From assembly GCA_903826405.1 (NCBI GenBank), contig CAIKEH010000011.1, positions 21,763 through 85,762 on the forward strand: DNA of 64,000 nt, in the 5' to 3' direction. Positions within the stretch are counted from its first letter, which is position 1, and every line of letters starts with the position of its first letter. Below the pieces are notes generated by a model. It saw nothing but the letters and a program-made list of their open reading frames with translations. It had not been told where the DNA came from and ran no database searches. This stretch comes from an uncultured bacterium. GTDB taxonomy: Bacteria > Bacteroidota > Bacteroidia > Chitinophagales > Chitinophagaceae. The translations under genes were made by a program, and so were the position numbers. Shown in pieces: positions 1-9,353 of the stretch.

Positions 1-86
1 AAGAGGGGCCGTCAGACCAGATCTTCCGTCACCCAAAATCGAATTATACCCAAAAACTGGTCGAGTCCATGCCCAAGGTTATGTGA
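1..86 (+). CDS. ABC transporter ATP-binding protein, peptide/nickel type (C-terminal fragment)
   Basis: This is the 3' end of a gene whose body lies before the window. The frame ending in TGA at 84-86 reads GPSDQIFRHPKSNYTQKLV followed by ESMPKVM. This matches the conserved tail of OppD/DppF-type ATPases, where 'G..eeIf.nP.hpYT..Ll..iP' follows the ABC core. The Walker and signature motifs are not in view. The other two forward frames are also open for part of this stretch but read less like any known family. The role inferred is powering uptake of peptides or similar solutes at the inner membrane. Confidence is limited by the length of 27 codons. Confidence 0.6.
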   Translation, partial: EGPSDQIFRHPKSNYTQKLVESMPKVM

Positions 87-289
87 AGGAGATCATTGTT
101 CCGAACCTTGGTTTTTCTTCAGAAATTGGATAAACGTAAAAAATACGCTGAAATGCATTAACTTGCGCACTTAATTAAGCCATTACATGGACAAATCTGG
201 TGCCGTAAGATCAGGTTTGAACAGGGCCATCGAAAGATGCCCGATTTTCCCGGTTTGTCTCATGTGGCCTCCTCAAAAGACCTATACAC

Positions 290-1339
290 ATGAAACTATC
301 CCAATTCCGCTTTGATCTCCCACTCAACCTTATCGCACAACATCCCACAAAAAAAAGGGAAGATGCCCGAATGATGGTGGTTGACCGCCAGACAGGCAAT
401 ATCGAGAATCGGCACTTCAGGGATATCATGGAATATTTCGAAGACAAGGATGTATTCGTCGTCAATAACACGAAAGTCTTTCCGGCTCGTATGTACGGAC
501 GAAAGGAGAAGACCGGTGCCAAAATCGAGGTTTTTCTGCTTCGTGAACTCAACAAACAGAACAGGCTTTGGGATGTGATCGTTGATCCCGCAAGAAAGAT
601 CAGGGTTGGGAACAAATTGTATTTCGGGGAAAACGATGAAATGGTCGCAGAAGTGATCGACAACACTACATCCCGCGGCAGAACGATCCGTTTCCTTTTT
701 GACGGCCCGGAAGAGGAATTCAAAGCGATTCTCAATACCCTGGGCGAGACCCCATTGCCCAAATATATCAAACGCAAACCCGACGAAGAGGACCGTGAAC
801 GTTACCAGACAGTCTATGCAAAACATGAAGGTGCCGTGGCCGCTCCTACCGCCGGCCTACATTTCAGCATAGAACTCATCAAGAAACTCGAGATCAAGGG
901 TATCCGTTTTGCCGAAGCGACTCTGCATACCGGTCTCGGAACTTTCCGTCCCATCGAAGTGGAAGACCTGAGCAAGCACAAGATGGACGCGGAATATTAT
1001 CGAATCGAGGATAGTGCATGTCGTATTGTGAATAAAGCAAAGACCGAAGGCCATCGTATCTGTTCCATAGGAACTACCACGATGAGGGCACTCGAAACCT
1101 CTTTTACAGCTGAACGGTTGCTGAAACCTTCAGAAGGATGGACGAACATATTCATACATCCTCCTTATGATTTCGCCATTTCCGACGCCTTGGTCACCAA
1201 TTTCCACCTTCCAAAAACCAGCCTGCTGATCATGGTTTGTGCCTTCGCTGGTTATGACCTTGCCATGGAAGCCTATAAAAAGGCTATTAAGGACAAATAT
1301 CGTTTCTTCAGTTACGGTGATGCGATGCTGGTGATCTGA
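290..1339 (+). CDS. queA: S-adenosylmethionine:tRNA ribosyltransferase-isomerase QueA
   Basis: QueA transfers and isomerises the ribosyl moiety of SAM onto 7-aminomethyl-7-deazaguanine in tRNA, giving epoxyqueuosine at the wobble position; it acts in the cytosol. The 349-residue product is full length for the family. It shows the N-terminal DFDLP-like start (SQFRFDLP), the [12 protein letters not shown] block near residue 60, the [14 protein letters not shown] block near residue 185, [21 protein letters not shown], and the C-terminal [19 protein letters not shown]. Start ATG 290 is the only one giving the family N-terminus. The gene is followed after 100 bp by a glycosyltransferase and has no obvious functional partner here. 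No shared operon with tgt is visible. Confidence 0.96.
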   Translation: MKLSQFRFDLPLNLIAQHPTKKREDARMMVVDRQTGNIENRHFRDIMEYFEDKDVFVVNNTKVFPARMYGRKEKTGAKIEVFLLRELNKQNRLWDVIVDPARKIRVGNKLYFGENDEMVAEVIDNTTSRGRTIRFLFDGPEEEFKAILNTLGETPLPKYIKRKPDEEDRERYQTVYAKHEGAVAAPTAGLHFSIELIKKLEIKGIRFAEATLHTGLGTFRPIEVEDLSKHKMDAEYYRIEDSACRIVNKAKTEGHRICSIGTTTMRALETSFTAERLLKPSEGWTNIFIHPPYDFAISDALVTNFHLPKTSLLIMVCAFAGYDLAMEAYKKAIKDKYRFFSYGDAMLVI

Positions 1340-1442
1340 TCAGGATCCTCACCATGCTTCTTGCTGGGTATCTGACCGCCAAATACCGGTGATGTTGCGG
1401 AAATCATCTCAAAATGATATCTTGCCCGTACTTGACCCCAGC

Positions 1443-2570
1443 ATGACAATAGGCATAGAGGCACAGCGTGTTTTCCGAGACAGGAAACATGGCATCGAGA
1501 TCGTTGCCTTGGAATTGATCCATGCCCTTCAGCGGCTGGACAAAGTGAACCAATACCACATTTATGTAAAGCCCGATACTCAGAAACAGAGTCTGTCTCC
1601 TACAGAAAATTTCACCATCATCCCCGTCAAAGGAGCGCCATACCCCATTTGGGAGCAATATCATTTGCCCCGTAAAATAAAAGACAGGGGGCTGGGCTTA
1701 CTCCATAGTACCGGCAACACCGCACCGCTGAAGATCAGTATTCCCAAGATTGTTACCCTCCACGATGTGATCTACATGGAAGATAACGGCTATCGGGGAT
1801 CAACCTATCAGGATTTCGGGAACCTGTACAGAAGATGGGTAGTACCGCGAATTATAGATAGTTGCGCAGCCGTGATCACTGTTTCTCAATGGGAAAAGTC
1901 AAGGATCATCAACCAGCTCGGCATCCCGGAGGAAAAAATGCACCTCATTCCGAACGCCGTCAACGTCCGGTTCAACAACAAATATGAGCTGCATGAACTG
2001 GAGTCCGTCAGGGAACTTTACCACTTGCCTTCCGCCTTCATCCTTTGTCTGGGAAACGCCGCCTCCCGAAAGAATACGGTCGCTTCCATCCAGGCTTATG
2101 ACATCTACACTCAAAAAGCAAGCGACCCTGTGCCCATGGTAATATTGGATTACAACCGCGCGCAGCTAGCCTTTTTATTAAAGACCTTGGGCAAAGAAGA
2201 TCTCATGGACAGGATCCATACCCCAGGATACATCCCCACCCAAAGGATGCCTTTTATATACAATCTGGCATCCCTTTTCCTTTTCACTTCATTAAGGGAA
2301 AGTTTCGGACTACCCATTTTGGAATCCATGGCCTGCGGGACGCCAGTTGTCACATCGGACCTTTCCGCCATTCCAGAGACAGGAGGCAGTGCCGCATGGT
2401 ATGGGAACCCCAATGATCCTGAATCAGTGGCATATGGTATGCTCTCGCTGCTTCAGAATAGCAACCTGTACGAAATGTTCCGTGAAAAAGGATTGAAACG
2501 TGCCGAGAACTTCTCCTGGGACAACACCGCAACGAAGGTGCTTGAATTGTACAAAAAAACCATTGGTTGA
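1443..2570 (+). CDS. Glycosyltransferase family 4 (GT-B) protein
   Basis: The product is a GT-B glycosyltransferase predicted to move a sugar from a nucleotide donor to an unknown acceptor, probably in cell-envelope glycan synthesis. The C-terminal half carries the retaining GT4 signature: SLRESFGLPILESMACGTPV with the E-x7-E motif, then SDLSAIPETGG. The N-terminal half has the HDVIYMED and TVSQWEKSRI segments usual in this group. The frame is open from GTG 1389 and ATG 1392, but ATG 1443 starts MTIGIEAQRVFR, which matches how relatives begin, so I place the start there (375 residues). Acceptor and donor cannot be read from sequence. It converges with lysC, with a weak 5-bp GC hairpin at 2583-2599 between them. 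Confidence 0.85.
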   Translation: MTIGIEAQRVFRDRKHGIEIVALELIHALQRLDKVNQYHIYVKPDTQKQSLSPTENFTIIPVKGAPYPIWEQYHLPRKIKDRGLGLLHSTGNTAPLKISIPKIVTLHDVIYMEDNGYRGSTYQDFGNLYRRWVVPRIIDSCAAVITVSQWEKSRIINQLGIPEEKMHLIPNAVNVRFNNKYELHELESVRELYHLPSAFILCLGNAASRKNTVASIQAYDIYTQKASDPVPMVILDYNRAQLAFLLKTLGKEDLMDRIHTPGYIPTQRMPFIYNLASLFLFTSLRESFGLPILESMACGTPVVTSDLSAIPETGGSAAWYGNPNDPESVAYGMLSLLQNSNLYEMFREKGLKRAENFSWDNTATKVLELYKKTIG

Positions 2571-2641
2571 ATAACCTGATCTGCGGGAATCAACCCCGCT
2601 ACATTCCATCGAAACTTAAACTGCGACAGCACCTAAAATCA

Positions 2642-3964
2642 TCAGTCCAGCCCGAATAATCCTCTATTGAGCAATTGAAGCGTGGTCACCTTGTGCGAAT
2701 CGGGGACCAGCAAAGTAACATTGTGAGGGCTTCCTCCATAACTGACCATGCTGACCGGAACATCTTCCAATGAAGCGAAAAGTTTACTCAGAACGCCTTT
2801 CGATTGTGCAAGTTGATTACCCACGACAGAAATGATGGTTTGACCTTTGCTGACCTCAACATCTCCGAAGGGCTCAAGCTCCTTGAGTATTTGATCCAGA
2901 TTGGACGCCGTGTCAATGGTCAGTGATACTGCCACTTCCGATGTGGTGATCATATCTATAGGGGTCCGATACTTCTCGAACACCTCGAAGATCTTACGCA
3001 AAAAGCCATAAGCCAGCAACATTCGACTGCTCTTTATCCGTATCCCTATGATCCCATCTTTTGCGGCAATGGCCTTGACTCCCATGCTGTCTGCTTCTTC
3101 CACAATGATGGTGCCTTTTGCTTCAGGCTGCATGGTATTCAGCAACCTGACTGGAATCTTGTATTGTTGTGCAGGCCAAATGGAAGCCGGATGCAGAATC
3201 TTGGCACCGAAATATGCCAGTTCCGCCGCTTCATCGAAACTCAGTTGTTCGATAGGAAATGTCTTTTTTACAACCCTGGGGTCATTGTTGTGCATGCCAT
3301 CTATATCGGTCCAGATCTCACAAACACTTGCGTTTGCTGCAGCTGCAATGAGTGATGCGGAATAATCACTACCACCTCTCTTCAGGTTGTCCACTTCGCC
3401 CCGGGCGTTACGGCATATATAACCCTGGGTTATGTACAACTGTTTTCCCGGATGACGGGATAACCATTCGTTCAATTTGGCACGAATGGGAATGATCTGG
3501 GGTTCATCATGGGAGTCTATACTCATGAACTCCAAGGCAGGAAGCAGCATATGCCCGATCCCTTTTTCCTCGAGATAAATACAGAACAACTTGGTGCTCA
3601 TGAGTTCACCCTGAGCGAGTATATCCTTATTGAGCGCCTCATTGAAAGAAATACGCAGTATGATATTCAGGAATTCAAAATGCTCTGACAACACAGCCCG
3701 ACCTTTTGCCCGTGCAGTTTCACCGAGGACAAGATCTTCAACGAATTTCTGGTAATGGGCTTCAAGTGCATCGATCTTTGACTTTGCCGTGCTCTTGTCT
3801 CCTTCCAAGAGAGAATCACCTATGGCGACAAGAGCATTGGTAGTACCACTGAGCGCACTCAGCACAACGATCTTCTCCTCATTATCCCTTATGATCAGTT
3901 CTGCAACCTGGTGCATCCTCTCCGGCTTGCCCACAGAGGTGCCGCCAAATTTCATGATCTTCAT
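2642..3964 (-). CDS. lysC: Aspartate kinase (monofunctional)
   Basis: This enzyme phosphorylates L-aspartate to aspartyl phosphate, the first step to lysine, threonine, methionine and diaminopimelate for peptidoglycan. The amino-acid kinase fold is marked by KFGGTSVG at the N-terminus and by GGSDYSASLIAAAA and WTDIDGMHNNDPRVV around residues 200-235. The C-terminal part (from about 310) holds two ACT-like segments, which in relatives bind lysine or threonine for feedback control. The length of 440 residues fits a monofunctional enzyme with no fused homoserine dehydrogenase. The start ATG 3964 is four codons before a second in-frame ATG. It is followed upstream on the same strand by an Ldh-type dehydrogenase 82 bp away. 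Confidence 0.95.
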   Translation of the reverse strand: MKIMKFGGTSVGKPERMHQVAELIIRDNEEKIVVLSALSGTTNALVAIGDSLLEGDKSTAKSKIDALEAHYQKFVEDLVLGETARAKGRAVLSEHFEFLNIILRISFNEALNKDILAQGELMSTKLFCIYLEEKGIGHMLLPALEFMSIDSHDEPQIIPIRAKLNEWLSRHPGKQLYITQGYICRNARGEVDNLKRGGSDYSASLIAAAANASVCEIWTDIDGMHNNDPRVVKKTFPIEQLSFDEAAELAYFGAKILHPASIWPAQQYKIPVRLLNTMQPEAKGTIIVEEADSMGVKAIAAKDGIIGIRIKSSRMLLAYGFLRKIFEVFEKYRTPIDMITTSEVAVSLTIDTASNLDQILKELEPFGDVEVSKGQTIISVVGNQLAQSKGVLSKLFASLEDVPVSMVSYGGSPHNVTLLVPDSHKVTTLQLLNRGLFGLD

Positions 3965-4046
3965 GTGTTATCCTTTTGATTCGAAAAAGTCAAATGATGA
4001 TGAATCCGATGGATCTTGATCTACATCCCATCTGAAGGCGGCGAAT

Positions 4047-5123
4047 TTACAACTTGATGCCGAACTTTTGTCCAACTTCATCAAGATCCGACCACACGGA
4101 AGGGTGAATAGGAATGCCGTGTTCCTGTCTAAATGCAGCAGCCTCTCTTTCCGGATCTCCTGGGATGAGGACACGGGACTGACCTTCAACGGGCTTCGCA
4201 GATCTAAAACGCCTTATCCAGTTATCCATGTTGTATTTGAAATCCTCAGCCTTCCTGAAAGCATCGATACGCATGGCACCGAAGAAATGTCCTATGCCCT
4301 TCCCGGGCGGATCCAACGGCAAAGCAACATATGCTGGGAATGGCGGTACCCATGGACCATAATTCGCCCCACTGAATACTGCAGAAAAAATATCAACTAT
4401 GGCGCCAAGTGCATATCCTTTATGACTGCCGTGCTCACGGTCTCCACCCAATGGTAACAGGGCTCCGCCTTTTTTCAAAGCATGTGCATCGGTGACGGAC
4501 CGACCTTCTGAATCCTGTATCCACCCTTCCGGAGTATCCTCCCCCTTACGCTGCAAAATCTCCAACTTACCATTAGCAGCGGTTGTCGTTGCCATGTCAG
4601 CTACGAATGCAGGTTCTTCTCCGGCCGGTATCGCCACACAGATCGGATTCGTCCCCAACATCCTTTCCGTGGAAAATGTAGGAGCAACCAGTGCACTTGC
4701 ATTGGTCATGGCAATGCCAACCATATCCTTATCCAATGCCCTCATAGCATGAACAGCAGCAATGCCGAAATGATTGCTGTTTTGCACACTGACCCATCCA
4801 GTACCCGCAGACTCCGCTTTTTGTATGGCCAACTGCATAGCAAAGGGAGCCACAACAAGTCCGAGTCCACCATCCCCATCCACCACAGCTGTCGAAGGAG
4901 ATTCGTGTATGATGCTTATCCGGGGATCGGCCTTTATCCTGCCAACCTCCCACAGCCTTATATAACCACTCAAACGAGCAACACCATGCGAATCAATACC
5001 TCGAAGATCCGCTGATAGTAAGGTCTCCGCAGCCAATTTGGCATCTGCCGAAGAACAACCCATCTTCAGGAATACATTTTCCGTGAAAGCATATAGCGTT
5101 GCATGTCCTATTGTCTTTCCCAT
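4047..5123 (-). CDS. Ldh family (malate/L-lactate/ureidoglycolate type) NAD(P)-dependent oxidoreductase
   Basis: The product belongs to the malate/L-lactate dehydrogenase superfamily distinct from Rossmann-fold MDH. Members oxidise 2-hydroxyacids or reduce cyclic imines using NAD(P). Marks of the family are DLRGIDSHGVARL near residue 40 (with the catalytic His), VVDGDGGLGLVVAPFAM, SNHFGIAAVHA near residue 115, the TNASALVAPTFSTERMLGTNP loop, and GSHKGYALG near residue 235. The 358 residues are full length. Substrate cannot be assigned; the family includes malate, sulfolactate, ureidoglycolate and delta-1-piperideine-2-carboxylate enzymes. The adjacent lysC does not by itself indicate a link. 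It is divergent from the next gene. Confidence 0.9.
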   Translation of the reverse strand: MGKTIGHATLYAFTENVFLKMGCSSADAKLAAETLLSADLRGIDSHGVARLSGYIRLWEVGRIKADPRISIIHESPSTAVVDGDGGLGLVVAPFAMQLAIQKAESAGTGWVSVQNSNHFGIAAVHAMRALDKDMVGIAMTNASALVAPTFSTERMLGTNPICVAIPAGEEPAFVADMATTTAANGKLEILQRKGEDTPEGWIQDSEGRSVTDAHALKKGGALLPLGGDREHGSHKGYALGAIVDIFSAVFSGANYGPWVPPFPAYVALPLDPPGKGIGHFFGAMRIDAFRKAEDFKYNMDNWIRRFRSAKPVEGQSRVLIPGDPEREAAAFRQEHGIPIHPSVWSDLDEVGQKFGIKL

Positions 5124-5188
5124 TCGGCAAAAATACGCGCCCCACTTCAGACTACAGAACAGAGCGGAAGATTTCGGTAATTTGCGTC

Positions 5189-6448
5189 ATGGCTAATTTG
5201 GTTCCCCTGATATTCTTCCTGATGTCCTTTTTGGGTGCATGCGGACAATTATCAATGGATGTTATCAAAACATCCTTTGTGCTCCAAATGCAACGCCAGA
5301 AAATGGAAAAGGGCCTCCATGACTACACCATCAATGGAAGTTTTTCCCTTCCATTGAACAAAGAGAACGAATACCGCTACCAGTCCGCATTCTGGGCTAT
5401 CAGTCAGTTCCTCATCGCAGACAGCAATGTTCTTTTGGGCTTCAGAAAATCATTGGACTCTTACGACAGCCTGGAAAAAGAGACCAAGCGATCTTTCTTG
5501 GATGCACTTTATGCAGTGGATCCATCCGGTTTTGAAAAAGAGGTCTGGCAGAAAATACAAAAAGAAAACGATCCAAAACTAATGGCCATGGGCCTGCTAT
5601 TCCTGAACAGACGGTCCGGAAACCAATACCCGGTGGAGAAATTGATGGCAACGGCACGCCAAAAATTTCCGCCCGATGGCAAATGGCCGGTCATGGATGC
5701 CCTCGACGGATGGATGAAAGATAAACCACCACCACTGCCCCCTCTTCAAGACCTTCTGCAGTTCAACAAAGAGAGAGGAATAAAAGTGATATATTCTTTT
5801 CAAAGGCACGACCGTGATCAGCAAGGTCTGGCCATCATTCAATACGCCGACGGCAAACTGGCCCGTGATGAGCAGGGCAAGATCATCAGCATAAGGCAAC
5901 TCGCACGTAGCGGCTCTTCCCTACCCTACTTCATCACCAATGGAAACACCCCGCAGGGTATTTATTCCATTCAAGGGATCGACACTTCATATAACAATTT
6001 CATCGGCCCCACGCCCAACCTGCAACTGATCATGCCGAATGAATACTACTGGAACGCTTTTTTCCATTCCACGTTGGATACAACAAACGCCATCACAGCC
6101 TATCGCTCCCTGATGCCCGAAACCTGGATGTATCATGTCCCCATGATGGAATCATTCACTGCAGGAAAACTTGGCCGTACGGAGATCATCGCCCACGGGA
6201 CTACCATCGATCCTCAATACTTTTCCGGCAAACCTTATCACCCCATATCCCCCACACTGGGATGCCTTTGCTCCAGGGAAAGTTGGAATACCACTACAGG
6301 ACACCTCATCGAGAGTGAACAGTTCAGACTAGTGGATACTTTCCTGAAAACGACCGGCAATAACGGCTACCTTTTCGTCATTGATCTAGACTCACAACAC
6401 AAACCCGTAGGTTTGGATGAATTGGAGGAAATGCTGAAAGATTTCTGA
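5189..6448 (+). CDS. Predicted L,D-transpeptidase-like (YkuD-type) secreted protein
   Basis: A 419-residue exported protein whose C-terminal third looks like a YkuD L,D-transpeptidase, the enzymes that make 3-3 crosslinks in peptidoglycan or attach lipoproteins. The N-terminal hydrophobic stretch ends FLGACGQ, which could be a lipobox with Cys18. The relevant motifs are TPQGIYSIQG near residue 255 (the usual 'TPxGxF' strand), IIAHGTTIDP with His336, and SPTLGCLCSRE with Cys359 as the likely nucleophile. The canonical SHGC[IV]R is changed to TLGCLC, and the usual Arg is absent. ATG 5189 is preferred over the upstream in-frame start at 5099, which would overlap the divergent gene. A TAATTTGC element at 5178-5185 sits just before it. 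The function is inferred from motifs only. Confidence 0.55.
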   Translation: MANLVPLIFFLMSFLGACGQLSMDVIKTSFVLQMQRQKMEKGLHDYTINGSFSLPLNKENEYRYQSAFWAISQFLIADSNVLLGFRKSLDSYDSLEKETKRSFLDALYAVDPSGFEKEVWQKIQKENDPKLMAMGLLFLNRRSGNQYPVEKLMATARQKFPPDGKWPVMDALDGWMKDKPPPLPPLQDLLQFNKERGIKVIYSFQRHDRDQQGLAIIQYADGKLARDEQGKIISIRQLARSGSSLPYFITNGNTPQGIYSIQGIDTSYNNFIGPTPNLQLIMPNEYYWNAFFHSTLDTTNAITAYRSLMPETWMYHVPMMESFTAGKLGRTEIIAHGTTIDPQYFSGKPYHPISPTLGCLCSRESWNTTTGHLIESEQFRLVDTFLKTTGNNGYLFVIDLDSQHKPVGLDELEEMLKDF

Positions 6449-6524
6449 TCTTATCTTTTTCTTTTTCTGAAATCCCCATTTCTAGATTACCTCCATTCAT
6501 AGGTTCATTCTACATTATCGCGGA

Positions 6525-6552
6525 CAAAAAAAAGACCCGAATACCGGGTCTT
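6525..6552 (-). terminator. Rho-independent terminator of ssb
   Basis: On the minus strand an 8-bp stem (AAGACCCG paired with CGGGTCTT, 5-nt loop) is followed by a run of Ts. It lies 25 bp past the ssb stop codon. Confidence 0.85.
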
Positions 6553-6577
6553 GGTGCAGAATGTGATACCGCTGGAT

Positions 6578-6997
6578 TCAAAAGGGCAGATCGTCCGGCA
6601 CTTCAGAAACCTCAGAAGCCGGTATGGAAGGATTCAGTTGAGCAGGACTGGACTGATACCCTCCTGATTGCTCTCCACGGTTCCCTCCACCCAACAACTG
6701 AACATTGAGTACACGAAGTGAAAGCGAAACGCCGGGAGTCCCATCATTTTTTGGATAAGACCTCACTTCTGGAGTTCCCTCCACATAAACCTGGGTACCC
6801 TTCTTCAAATAAGGAGCGACTGCAGTCCTGTCAGTCCAATAAGCACATTCCACCCAAGTGGTCTTCTCCTTGGTATTGCCCTGGGCATCACGGAATTTCT
6901 CCGTATGTGCCACATTGAAATTGATCACGTTCTTTCCGTTCACAATGTTGGTTGCACAATCCTTACCCAGGTTGCCGATGACTTGTAATTTTATCAT
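6578..6997 (-). CDS. ssb: Single-stranded DNA-binding protein
   Basis: SSB coats single-stranded DNA in replication, repair and recombination. The 139 residues hold one OB-fold: MIKLQVIGNLGKDC at the start, NFNVAHTEKF near residue 30, WVECAYWTDRTA, and the L45-like strand GTQVYVEGTPEVRSY. A flexible Gly/Ser/Pro-rich linker (residues 100-130) leads to the acidic tip VPDDLPF, which in SSB recruits partner proteins through the terminal Pro-Phe. The gene is a single transcription unit with its own terminator. It is short for the family but complete. Many Bacteroidota carry more than one ssb, so I cannot tell if this is the housekeeping copy. Confidence 0.95.
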   Translation of the reverse strand: MIKLQVIGNLGKDCATNIVNGKNVINFNVAHTEKFRDAQGNTKEKTTWVECAYWTDRTAVAPYLKKGTQVYVEGTPEVRSYPKNDGTPGVSLSLRVLNVQLLGGGNRGEQSGGYQSSPAQLNPSIPASEVSEVPDDLPF

Positions 6998-7368
6998 GTC
7001 GATTCAATTTAGTAGAAGCAATTTCGCCAATAATCCGGCCAGTTCAATTAGGCATCTATACACAAAAAGGGAGTTTTTTTCCACCGCTGATCAAGGCAAA
7101 CAACTTGGCCTGAACCGACCCCTTCTTTATTTTTCCACCGGGGGTGGGTGGGCAACCATCTTCCCAGTAGGACTGATCATGTTTTACTAGTCTGGAAGGA
7201 AGATGCCCTCGGTTTAATGAAATATCGCAGTTATCTCATTTTCAATTATTTAGCAGTTGATTCTGCACTAAAAAAATAGTAAATTTATCCTCGCTACATA
7301 ACAGGCCGAGCAACGACAGGCTGACCATTGACCCTATCATTCGTACCTTTGTACATAAATATTCAGTA
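6998..7368. other. Intergenic region between ssb and mnmA
   Basis: This 371-bp divergent spacer has no convincing gene. It contains the mnmA -7 element at 7344-7351 and presumably the ssb promoter; AT-rich stretches lie at 7030-7080 and 7240-7290. I see nothing else in it. Confidence 0.6.
7344..7351 (+). promoter_or_regulatory. Bacteroidota-type -7 element of mnmA
   Basis: TACCTTTG matches the TAnnTTTG consensus recognised by the Bacteroidota primary sigma factor. It lies 17 bp before the mnmA ATG. A clean -33 TTTG at the right spacing is not evident. Confidence 0.5.
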
Positions 7369-8475
7369 ATGAGCCGAAACGGCAAAGTGTTAGTGGCCAT
7401 GAGCGGAGGCATTGATTCGACAGTATCGGCTCTTATGCTCCATGACCAAGGGTATGAGGTTGTTGGAATTACCATGAAGACATGGGATTACTCATCATCC
7501 GGAGGTGGCAAAAAGGAGACGGGGTGTTGCAATCTGGATTCTTTCAACGATGCACGGGCCGCTGCAGTGAATCATGGTTTCCCGCACTTCATACTGGACA
7601 TACGGGATGAATTCGGCGACGCCGTGATCGAAAATTTTGTCGAAGAATATCTTGCCGGCCGAACTCCCAATCCCTGCGTCATGTGCAACACGCATATCAA
7701 GTGGCGTGCACTGCTCAAACGCGCCGACGCTTTGGATTGCGAATTCATCGCTACAGGTCATTATGCAAGCGTACGGGAACATGAAGGACGTCATGTCATC
7801 AGCAAAGGACTCGACGAAACAAAAGACCAGAGCTATGTGCTATGGGGCCTGCAGCAAGACCTCCTCGCCCGAACCATCTTGCCCTTGGGAAAATTCAGGA
7901 AAAGCCGGATCCGCGAAATGGCTATAGAATTCGGATATCCTGAACTGGCGAAAAAAAGTGAGAGTTACGAGATCTGTTTCGTGCCAGACAATGACTACCG
8001 AGGCTTCCTCAAAAGAAGGGTCCAAGGTCTTGAGCAAAAATTGGAAGGAGGCCATTTCGTGGATAGTTCTGGAAAAATATTGGGAAGCCACAAAGGCTAT
8101 CCTTTCTATACCATTGGCCAAAGAAAAGGTCTGGACATTGCCCTGGGCAGACCCGCATTCGTCACCGAGATCATTCCGGAAACGAATACCGTTGTCCTTG
8201 GCGAGGAGACCGATCTGGAAAGGACTACGATGAAAGTGGCCAAATTGAATATGATCAAATACCACTTCATTCCGGAAGGCATGGAGGCCATGACAAAGAT
8301 CCGATACAAAGACCGCGGAACACTGTCCACACTACATCCTGATGATGCTGGGCAAGTAACCGTGAACTTTTATGAAGATGCCAAAGGTGTCGCGCCAGGC
8401 CAATCCGCCGTTTTTTACGATGGTGACGATGTGATCGGAGGTGGCATCATACAACGTTATATTCCATTGACTTAG
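7369..8475 (+). CDS. mnmA: tRNA-specific 2-thiouridylase MnmA
   Basis: MnmA thiolates U34 of tRNA-Lys, -Glu and -Gln using ATP and a persulfide relay, in the cytosol. The 368-residue product has the PP-loop motif SGGIDS at residues 12-17. The two catalytic cysteines are Cys106 in NPCVMCN and Cys203 in YEICFVPDNDYRGF. GHYAS (residue 130) and the central tRNA-binding region YTIGQRKGL are also present. An extra GCCNLDS segment near residue 52 is typical of this clade. The ATG at 7369 sits 17 bp after a TACCTTTG promoter element. The gene appears to stand alone. Confidence 0.96.
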   Translation: MSRNGKVLVAMSGGIDSTVSALMLHDQGYEVVGITMKTWDYSSSGGGKKETGCCNLDSFNDARAAAVNHGFPHFILDIRDEFGDAVIENFVEEYLAGRTPNPCVMCNTHIKWRALLKRADALDCEFIATGHYASVREHEGRHVISKGLDETKDQSYVLWGLQQDLLARTILPLGKFRKSRIREMAIEFGYPELAKKSESYEICFVPDNDYRGFLKRRVQGLEQKLEGGHFVDSSGKILGSHKGYPFYTIGQRKGLDIALGRPAFVTEIIPETNTVVLGEETDLERTTMKVAKLNMIKYHFIPEGMEAMTKIRYKDRGTLSTLHPDDAGQVTVNFYEDAKGVAPGQSAVFYDGDDVIGGGIIQRYIPLT

Positions 8476-8594
8476 GCAATAAATGAGGAGAAGGGACGTT
8501 GTATTTTTACACCTTATCTGGCCAGTTCTGTCAATGAGGCAACGATCGGCTTAAATTGGTTGTCTAATTTAGGGACCGCTTATCTAAATGACCT

Positions 8595-9350
8595 ATGCTG
8601 AAAAGATCACTAATTCCTCTGACCGCACTCACCATACTTGGCCTGCTTTGGCAGAGCTGTACAAAAACCGAACAACTTAAAACCGCCTATATCAAGGATT
8701 ACCATCCAATAGAAGTTGGTAAATATATCACCTACAAGTTGGACTCTACCTTGTACATCAATCTGAATACGGAGAAGATAGTTCGCAGTTATATCATACA
8801 GGATCTGGTCGATGCCAAGATCACGGACAATCTCGGAAGGGATGCCTTTCGTATCCGGAGATTGATACGCAGCAATACGGATACCACGCAATGGTCTGAC
8901 AATACCAGTTACATCGTTGTACCATTGGACCATTCCCTGGAAGTGATCGAAAATAACCTCAGGTATATCAAACTGCAGGAACCCATTCGCGAAAACTTTT
9001 CCTGGAAAGGCAACAACTACATCAACACTTATTCGGAACCTGACCTGCAATACCTAGATGCATGGGAGTATAATTATGGGAATGTGGACCTTCCCTATTC
9101 AATCGACACGCAATCATGGCCGGAAACGATCACCGTCACCCAACGCGATGAGGTTTTAGGAACTCCGGGCAACACCTCATTTTATTGGGAGGTCAACCAC
9201 TCTGTAGAAGTCTATTCCAAAGGAATAGGTCTGGTGTTCAAAGATTTTCTCCACGAAGCATGGCAACCTCCCAACATCACTTGTGCCGAAGGATGTTATG
9301 AATCAAATGGGTATGGAGTAAGACTAACTTTCCTCAACTCGAACTATTAA
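8595..9350 (+). CDS. Putative lipoprotein of unknown function
   Basis: A 251-residue predicted lipoprotein. The signal peptide ends LLWQSC with Cys22 as the lipidation site, so the mature protein is expected at the outer or inner membrane facing the periplasm. The rest is a beta-rich, aromatic-rich soluble domain with no motif I recognise. The segment DYHPIEVGKYITYKLDS near residue 40 is reminiscent of Bacteroidota lipoproteins that monitor or bind surface material, but this is only a resemblance. It ends 3 bp before the subtilase, so the two are almost certainly co-transcribed and may act together, for example as a protease-associated lipoprotein. Confidence 0.8.
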   Translation: MLKRSLIPLTALTILGLLWQSCTKTEQLKTAYIKDYHPIEVGKYITYKLDSTLYINLNTEKIVRSYIIQDLVDAKITDNLGRDAFRIRRLIRSNTDTTQWSDNTSYIVVPLDHSLEVIENNLRYIKLQEPIRENFSWKGNNYINTYSEPDLQYLDAWEYNYGNVDLPYSIDTQSWPETITVTQRDEVLGTPGNTSFYWEVNHSVEVYSKGIGLVFKDFLHEAWQPPNITCAEGCYESNGYGVRLTFLNSNY

Positions 9351-9353
9351 GTC

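Noticed and set aside
211..826. Minus-strand frames of 188 and 176 codons inside queA
   Set aside because: They lie antisense to a clear queA gene, have no recognisable domain, and compositions rich in Ser/Phe as expected of shadow frames.
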